Positions 5,390 to 9,273 of a stretch of 9,273 nucleotides of DNA are shown piece by piece. The stretch's first letter is position 1. Each line of letters starts with the position of its first letter. The stretch is from positions 1-9,273 of the forward strand of contig CALFTO010000031.1 of assembly GCA_937916195.1 (NCBI GenBank), given 5' to 3'. The position numbers and the translations under genes were made by a program. The stretch comes from an uncultured Clostridia bacterium (GTDB lineage Bacteria; Bacillota; Clostridia; Oscillospirales; Acutalibacteraceae). A model generated the notes under the pieces. It had not been told where the DNA came from and made no database searches. It saw nothing but the letters and a program-made list of their open reading frames with translations.

Positions 5390-5438
5390 GAATCCCTCCA
5401 CCGCCTACGGCGGTCCCCCTCCCTTTCACAAGGGAGGC
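5390..5438 (-). repeat. Palindromic repeat, copy B, inverted relative to A and C
   Basis: Read on the minus strand this is nearly the same as copy A. The stem CCTCCCTT/AAGGGAGG (5418-5425 and 5430-5437) is unchanged. The second stem is ACCGCC (5400-5405) with GGCGGT (5409-5414), so its inner pair differs from copy A on both sides and still pairs. The end near copy C, GAATCCC (5390-5396), can pair with GGGATTC (5367-5373) of copy C across 16 bases. It ends about 20 bases before the radical SAM ribosome binding site. Confidence 0.85.
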
Positions 5439-5466
5439 TTTTGTGTTTTCTATGCGAGGTGATATG

Positions 5467-6345
5467 ATGCTCTGTAATTTATGTCCGCGAAAATGTAATG
5501 CGGTGCGAAATGAAAATATTGGCAACGGATTTTGCAAGATGCCCGCAAATCCCGTTTTGGCGAGGGCGGATATTCACAATTGGGAAGAGCCTTGCATCAG
5601 CGGAGAGCGGGGTGCGGGTGCAATCTTTTTTTCGGGTTGCAGTTTGAAATGTTGTTTTTGCCAGAATTACCCTATAAGCCACGAAAATAAAGGTGAAATC
5701 ATAACAACTGACCGTCTTGTTGAAATTATTAAAGAGCTTGAGGGTAGGGGAGTTCACACAATTGATTTTGTAAACCCAACTCATTTTTCGCATATAATAA
5801 TTGAAGCTCTCAATAAATATAAACCGGCAGTTCCCGTAATCTATAATAGTTCTGGCTATGATAGTGTTGAAACACTTAAAAACCTTGAGGGGCTTATAGA
5901 TGTCTATTTGCCTGATTTAAAATATTTCAGCTCTGAAAAGTCGCAGAAATATGCAAAATGCCCCGATTATTTTGAAAAGGCAAGCAAGGCAATTCTTGAA
6001 ATGTATCGTCAGCAATCGAAAAACGAATTCAAAGACGGCATAATTCAAAAGGGGCTTATTATTCGCCATTTGATTTTGCCCGCAAATGTCCAAGAAAGTA
6101 AAAACATACTTCTATGGATTAAAAACAACCTGCCCGCCGATACTTATATAAGTCTCATGAGCCAATACACACCATACGGCAATATCGCAGAATTCAAAGA
6201 GCTCAACCGCAGGCTTACCACCGCAGAATATAACAAGGTGATTGATTTCTTTCTCGATATAGGGCTTGAAAACGGATTTATGCAAGAAAAATCATCGGCA
6301 AAAACGGATTTTATTCCCGATTTCGATATGACTGGAGTAAAATAA
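5467..6345 (+). CDS. Radical SAM protein of the COG1313 / PflX-like family
   Basis: The 292-residue protein carries the radical SAM [4Fe-4S] motif C58xxxC62xxC65 within an IFFSGCSLKCCFCQNY stretch, so it should cleave S-adenosylmethionine to a 5'-deoxyadenosyl radical. It also has an N-terminal cysteine cluster, C3xxC6xxxC10 and C23, characteristic of this pyruvate-formate-lyase-activase-like family and possibly binding a second metal site. DLKYF, LPAN and the FIPDFDMTGV ending also fit. Members are often annotated as PFL-activating-like, but the substrate is unknown, and no glycyl radical enzyme is near. I choose ATG 5467 because AGGTG lies 5 bases upstream. ATG 5464 is nearly as good; in-frame GTG 5443 and ATG 5452 lie upstream of that site and add residues the family lacks. 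No convincing promoter is visible; repeats B and C occupy the space upstream. Confidence 0.87.
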   Translation: MLCNLCPRKCNAVRNENIGNGFCKMPANPVLARADIHNWEEPCISGERGAGAIFFSGCSLKCCFCQNYPISHENKGEIITTDRLVEIIKELEGRGVHTIDFVNPTHFSHIIIEALNKYKPAVPVIYNSSGYDSVETLKNLEGLIDVYLPDLKYFSSEKSQKYAKCPDYFEKASKAILEMYRQQSKNEFKDGIIQKGLIIRHLILPANVQESKNILLWIKNNLPADTYISLMSQYTPYGNIAEFKELNRRLTTAEYNKVIDFFLDIGLENGFMQEKSSAKTDFIPDFDMTGVK

Positions 6346-6347
6346 TA

Positions 6348-6375
6348 TTGAAATCTATAAAAATAATGATATAAT
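6348..6375 (+). promoter_or_regulatory. Promoter of mscL-proC
   Basis: TTGAAA (6348-6353) and TATAAT (6370-6375) are 16 bases apart, and TGA before the -10 makes it an extended type. It begins 2 bases after the radical SAM stop codon, with no terminator between, so read-through could add to expression. Start is near 6382 and the AGAAGGA site is at 6395-6401. Confidence 0.8.
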
Positions 6376-6409
6376 TAAAACATCGAATATTGAAAGAAGG
6401 ATTTTTAAA

Positions 6410-6871
6410 ATGAAAGGATTTCTTAAAGAATTCAAAGAGTTCGCAATGCGCGGTAACGTAATCGACCTTGCAGTCGGTGTTATTATCGGTGGTGCGTTCC
6501 AGAAAATCGTAACATCAGTAGTAAACGACCTTGTTATGCCTCTTATCGGTCTTATTACAAAGGGTAGTGACTTTGCTTCAAAGTTCGTGGCTCTTGACGG
6601 TGGCGAATACGCAACAATTGAAGAAGCAACAGAAGCAGGTGCCGCAATTCTTACATACGGTAACTTCATTGCTGTTACAATTGACTTCATTATTATGGCG
6701 TTCGTTATTTTCCTCCTCGTTAAAGGTCTTAACAAGCTTTCAACAATGGGCAAGAAAAAGGAAGAGCCCGCTCCAGAGCCTGCTCCTACAACAAAGGTTT
6801 GCCCCTATTGCAAGAGCGAAATTGCTATTGACGCAACAAAGTGTGCACACTGCACATCAGATGTTGAATAA
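6410..6871 (+). CDS. mscL: Large-conductance mechanosensitive channel with C-terminal zinc ribbon
   Basis: The 153-residue protein is a MscL channel, a homopentamer in the cytoplasmic membrane that opens when membrane tension rises during hypo-osmotic shock and releases solutes. The N-terminal amphipathic helix and first membrane helix (about 1-45) contain the family signature FAMRGNVIDLAVGVIIGGAF and a VNDLVMPLIG continuation. A short extracellular loop (about 50-80) leads to the second helix (about 82-105). A Pro/Glu-rich linker (119-126) then replaces the usual charged C-terminal helix and leads to C131xxC134-x10-C145xxC148, a small zinc ribbon. E. coli MscL (136 residues) lacks this tail. 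Codons look more biased toward C-ending forms (AAC, TTC, GAC) than those of neighbours, hinting at high expression. proC starts 2 bases after the stop. Confidence 0.95.
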   Translation: MKGFLKEFKEFAMRGNVIDLAVGVIIGGAFQKIVTSVVNDLVMPLIGLITKGSDFASKFVALDGGEYATIEEATEAGAAILTYGNFIAVTIDFIIMAFVIFLLVKGLNKLSTMGKKKEEPAPEPAPTTKVCPYCKSEIAIDATKCAHCTSDVE

Positions 6872-6873
6872 TT

Positions 6874-7671
6874 ATGTCTAAACTCGGTTTTATCGGCTGT
6901 GGCAATATGGCGAGTGCCATAATCGGCGGTGCTGTGTCGTCAAAGTTCGTTGATGGCGAAAATATTTGTGTTTTTGATGTGGATACCTCAAAAGCAGAAT
7001 TTCTTAATAAAGAATACGGTGCAAAAATCACTAATTCCTGTGAAGAGCTTGCAAAAAACTGTGAATTCATAGTTCTTGCAGTTAAACCGCAGATTTTCCC
7101 CGCAGTTTTACCGCAGATTAAAGAGCATCTTAATAACTCAGTTGTGGTGTCAATCGGTGCAGGCAAAACGCTTGAGTACATCGGCTCATTTTTGAATGAA
7201 GGAACACCGATTATCCGCGTTATGCCCAATATTAATGCCAAGGTTGGTGCTTCAATGAGTGCGGTCTGTAAAAATGAATTTGCAGATGAAAAAGCCCTTG
7301 ATTTTGTAAAGGGACTTTGCAATTCATTCGGCGAGGTTACTGAAATCCCCGAAAGTCAGTTTGCTTTGTTTGGCGTAATCGCAGGGTGTTCACCCGCATA
7401 TTCCTTTATGTTCATTGATTCAATGGCTCGCGAGGCCGTTAAGAACGGAATGAAAAAGGATGAGGCACTTAAAATCTGCGCACAAGCAGTTTTGGGCAGT
7501 GCGAAAATGGTGCTTGAAGATAACGAGCATAATCCATGGGCACTCATTAATAGTGTCTGCTCACCCGGTGGCACAACCATTGAGGGCGTTGCAACACTTC
7601 AAAATGAGGGCTTTGACACAGCGGTTATGAATGCCGTAAAAGCCTCACTTGAAAAAGATAAAAAGTTATAA
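6874..7671 (+). CDS. proC: Pyrroline-5-carboxylate reductase
   Basis: The 265-residue enzyme performs the last step of proline synthesis, NAD(P)H-dependent reduction of 1-pyrroline-5-carboxylate, in the cytosol. The N-terminal Rossmann domain opens with GFIGCGNMASAIIGG (residues 5-19), followed by AVKPQ and SIGAGKTLEYI. The MPNINAKVGASMSA segment and the C-terminal dimerisation domain, with GCSPAYSFMFIDSMAREAV and the signature SPGGTTIEGVATL, complete the family pattern at normal length. Its ATG is only 2 bases after the mscL stop and has no visible Shine-Dalgarno sequence, so translation probably depends on reinitiation by ribosomes finishing mscL. No proA or proB is present. The pairing with mscL is consistent with osmotic adaptation, since proline is a compatible solute; that link is inference. 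Confidence 0.95.
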   Translation: MSKLGFIGCGNMASAIIGGAVSSKFVDGENICVFDVDTSKAEFLNKEYGAKITNSCEELAKNCEFIVLAVKPQIFPAVLPQIKEHLNNSVVVSIGAGKTLEYIGSFLNEGTPIIRVMPNINAKVGASMSAVCKNEFADEKALDFVKGLCNSFGEVTEIPESQFALFGVIAGCSPAYSFMFIDSMAREAVKNGMKKDEALKICAQAVLGSAKMVLEDNEHNPWALINSVCSPGGTTIEGVATLQNEGFDTAVMNAVKASLEKDKKL

Positions 7672-7677
7672 AAAAAT

Positions 7678-7711
7678 AAGGTCATTCTGAGCGTAATTCA
7701 GAATGACCTTT
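7678..7711. terminator. Convergent terminator between proC and cysK
   Basis: A perfect 13-bp stem pairs 7678-7690 with 7698-7710 around a 7-base loop. On the minus strand it is followed by ATTTTTT, a strong tract for ending cysK. On the plus strand the T-tract is short and broken (TTTAACTTT). It also lies 6 bases after the proC stop. It probably serves both genes. Confidence 0.9.
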
Positions 7712-7723
7712 AACTTTGCATAT

Positions 7724-8647
7724 TTAGAATAATCTAGTTGATAAATATCTGTCACCCGTATCGGGTAAAATTACAACTATTGTTTTGTCCGCGTTTTCTT
7801 CTCTTTTCGCAATTTCAATTGCTGCGTGAAGTGCCGCTCCGGACGAAATACCAACCAAAATACCCTCGCATTTTGCAAGGCTTCGTGAGGCTTCATATGC
7901 TTCGTCACTTGAAACAGTAATAATTTCGTCGAAGATTTCGGTGTTTAATACCTCGGGCACAAAGCCTGCGCCAATTCCCTGCAAGCCGTGTGCACCCGCC
8001 TTACCGCCCGAAAGAACAGGGGAATCTGCGGGCTCAACCGCAACGACTTTAATATTTGGATTTTTAGATTTCAGATATTCGCCCGTGCCCGTAATAGTTC
8101 CGCCTGTGCCCACACCTGCAACGAGAATATCGACTTTTCCGTCAGTATCTTTCCAAATTTCAGGACCTGTGGTCTTGCGGTGTGCTTCGGGGTTAGCGGG
8201 GTTTACGAACTGACCTGCAACAATGCTGTCGGGAATTTCTTTCGCTAATTCGTCTGCTTTTTCTATTGCGCCGTTCATACCCTTTGCGCCGTCAGTCAGC
8301 ACCAATTCTGCACCGTAAGCAGAAATCAGTTTTCTGCGTTCAACTGACATTGTTTCAGGCATGGTGATAATAAGTCTATATCCTTTTGCCGCCGCAACGC
8401 TGGCGAGGCCTATACCCGTATTCCCGCTTGTAGGCTCAATAATCACTGAGCCTTTTTTGAGAACACCTTTTTGCTCGGCATCTTCAATCATTTCAAGTGC
8501 TACTCTGTCTTTAACGCTACCCGCGGGGTTAAAATATTCAAGCTTTGCAAGGACTGTCGATTTAAGTTTTAATTCTTTTTCTGTATTTGAAAGCTCTAAA
8601 AGGGGAGTTCTGCCGATTAACTCTGCCACATTTTTGTAGATATTCAT
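7724..8647 (-). CDS. cysK: Cysteine synthase A (O-acetylserine sulfhydrylase)
   Basis: The 307-residue enzyme makes cysteine and acetate from O-acetylserine and sulfide in the cytosol. It is a fold-type II PLP protein. The Schiff-base lysine is K46 in NPAGSVKDR, the substrate-binding loop is PTSGNTGIG, the PLP phosphate-binding loop is GTGGTITGTG, and GISSGAA plus the PDTGDRYLST ending complete the signature. Length is typical of CysK; cystathionine beta-synthase would carry additional domains. The ATG at 8647 follows GGAGGTG on the minus strand. It has its own promoter and terminator. No cysE, T-box or other cysteine-responsive leader is visible; the leader is only about 20-25 bases, so any sulfur control would be at the promoter or by enzyme complex formation. 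Confidence 0.95.
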   Translation of the reverse strand: MNIYKNVAELIGRTPLLELSNTEKELKLKSTVLAKLEYFNPAGSVKDRVALEMIEDAEQKGVLKKGSVIIEPTSGNTGIGLASVAAAKGYRLIITMPETMSVERRKLISAYGAELVLTDGAKGMNGAIEKADELAKEIPDSIVAGQFVNPANPEAHRKTTGPEIWKDTDGKVDILVAGVGTGGTITGTGEYLKSKNPNIKVVAVEPADSPVLSGGKAGAHGLQGIGAGFVPEVLNTEIFDEIITVSSDEAYEASRSLAKCEGILVGISSGAALHAAIEIAKREENADKTIVVILPDTGDRYLSTRLF

Positions 8648-8674
8648 TTCAACACCTCCATAAAGGATAATATT

Positions 8675-8703
8675 ATTATATATGAATATGAACTTGATTT
8701 CAA
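8675..8703 (-). promoter_or_regulatory. Promoter of cysK
   Basis: On the minus strand TTGAAA (complement of 8698-8703) and a perfect TATAAT (complement of 8675-8680) are 17 bases apart. The downstream leader contains GGAGGTG a few bases before the ATG. No operator-like palindrome is evident. Confidence 0.78.
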
Positions 8704-8716
8704 TAATAGAGAAAAT

Positions 8717-8753
8717 AAAACAGCCTGTAAGTTTTTACCTTACAGACTGTTTT
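8717..8753. terminator. Terminator of the permease gene
   Basis: AAAACAG (8717-8723) pairs with CTGTTTT (8747-8753); after one C-A mismatch CTGTAAG (8725-8731) pairs with CTTACAG (8739-8745), loop TTTTTAC. On the minus strand TTTTATTTTC closes the structure, suiting the permease gene that ends at 8768. It separates the permease from cysK. Confidence 0.88.
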
Positions 8754-8767
8754 TATGTGTCGTTTAA

Positions 8768-9273
8768 TTATTTTGCCTTTTTCTTTGGGTTCATAAATAC
8801 AAGACCGATTGCCATAATTACTGCGAATACGATAAGGTAGAAAAGAACGGGACATGAGAAACCTGCACCTGCTTCTTTTGCTGTTATGTAAGGAACATAG
8901 CCGTGTGAGTAAATAGCAGCAAATACCATAAATGCAGAGCCGATAATTCCGAGTGCCGGAAGAACGAATCTCTTAACAGGTGAAAGACCTTTTTCTTTCT
9001 TCATAAACATAATGAACATTGGAATGTAAAGAGCATAGATTGTGATGATTGGAAGCTCTGATGAGTCAAAGCTGAACTTGCCGAACCAAGGTGTTGCGGT
9101 AAGGTTTGCACCATAGAAATATACAAGCCATGCGCCAACAATTACAAGACCTACGATACATGAGTTTGAAGGCATACCTGAAGCAGGGTCAATCTGCTTC
9201 ATAAGCTCAACCTTTGGTCCCATGTTACGAACTGAAAGTGAGTACATACCACGGATTGTACCGATAAGAAGAC
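8768..9273 (-). CDS. APC-family amino acid permease, C-terminal part (partial)
   Basis: The frame is open through the right edge of the window: eight further whole codons (reading LLIGTIRG) precede the internal Met at 9247, so the visible 5' part is not a real start. About 167 residues are present. The sequence GTIRGMYSLSVRNMGPK, followed by QIDPASGMPSNS, resembles the cytosolic loop before the last helices in APC-superfamily amino acid permeases. Four hydrophobic helices follow at roughly SCIVGLVIVGAWLVYFYG, LPIITIYALYIPMFIMFM, FVLPALGIIGSAFMVFAA and VLFYLIVFAVIMAIGLVFM, and the protein ends in a basic NPKKKAK tail. It should import or exchange an amino acid across the cytoplasmic membrane. 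The substrate cannot be told from this fragment. A hairpin terminator follows. Confidence 0.82.
   Translation of the reverse strand, partial: LLIGTIRGMYSLSVRNMGPKVELMKQIDPASGMPSNSCIVGLVIVGAWLVYFYGANLTATPWFGKFSFDSSELPIITIYALYIPMFIMFMKKEKGLSPVKRFVLPALGIIGSAFMVFAAIYSHGYVPYITAKEAGAGFSCPVLFYLIVFAVIMAIGLVFMNPKKKAK

Noticed and set aside
3919..5438. CRISPR array or insertion sequence based on the repeated elements
   Set aside because: There are only three copies, far apart and in both orientations, with no regular spacers and no cas or transposase genes.
5443..5466. GTG 5443 or ATG 5452 as the radical SAM start
   Set aside because: Both lie upstream of the only good ribosome binding site (GAGGTG, 5456-5461) and add residues the family does not have before the first cysteine cluster.
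6355..7322. Long minus-strand open frames opposite mscL and proC
   Set aside because: They mirror well-supported genes, have no ribosome binding site, and show no family features.
8648..8716. Riboswitch or T-box leader for cysK
   Set aside because: The predicted leader is only about 20-25 bases, too short for any such element.

Overview
The window looks like chromosomal DNA of a low-GC, anaerobic gut-type member of the Clostridia (Oscillospiraceae/Ruminococcaceae-like). This is inferred from AT-rich intergenic DNA, sigma-A type promoters, AGGAGG/GAGGTG ribosome binding sites, the gene families present, and a short palindromic repeat of a kind I remember from such genomes. It is mostly housekeeping sequence. 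There is no rRNA, tRNA, CRISPR array, insertion sequence or recognisable prophage.

Layout. Positions 1-137 hold the 3' end of a class II fructose-bisphosphate aldolase gene. A 189-base gap follows with a large imperfect hairpin and a strong terminator. Next come three plus-strand single-gene units: an AlaX-type alanyl-tRNA editing hydrolase (327-1475), a helix-turn-helix/six-helix membrane regulator (1580-2404), and a YlmH-like S4 RNA-binding protein (best start 2476, to 3213). On the minus strand, coaX (type III pantothenate kinase) is followed by an ECF transporter S component (4735 down to 3246), probably a pantothenate uptake and CoA synthesis pair. From 4809 to 5324 lies a compact divergent module: a 69-residue four-cysteine protein (minus) and a 67-residue XRE repressor (plus), with two related operators between them. 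Two inverted palindromic repeats separate this from a COG1313-type radical SAM gene (5467-6345). Then come mscL with a zinc-ribbon tail and proC, only 2 bases apart, convergent with cysK (minus). The window ends inside an APC-family amino acid permease gene (minus), open at the right edge.

How it works together. Most units are single genes with their own promoter and hairpin terminator. Two (alaX, ylmH) have promoters embedded in or abutting the upstream terminator. Amino acid metabolism recurs (alaX, proC, cysK, a permease), and mscL-proC suggests osmotic adaptation. The least explained parts are the divergent XRE/cysteine-rich module, the HTH-membrane regulator with an inverted repeat in its promoter spacer, and the structured repeat family, whose three copies show compensatory base changes. 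I see no convincing large novel system; these small regulatory modules are the best candidates.
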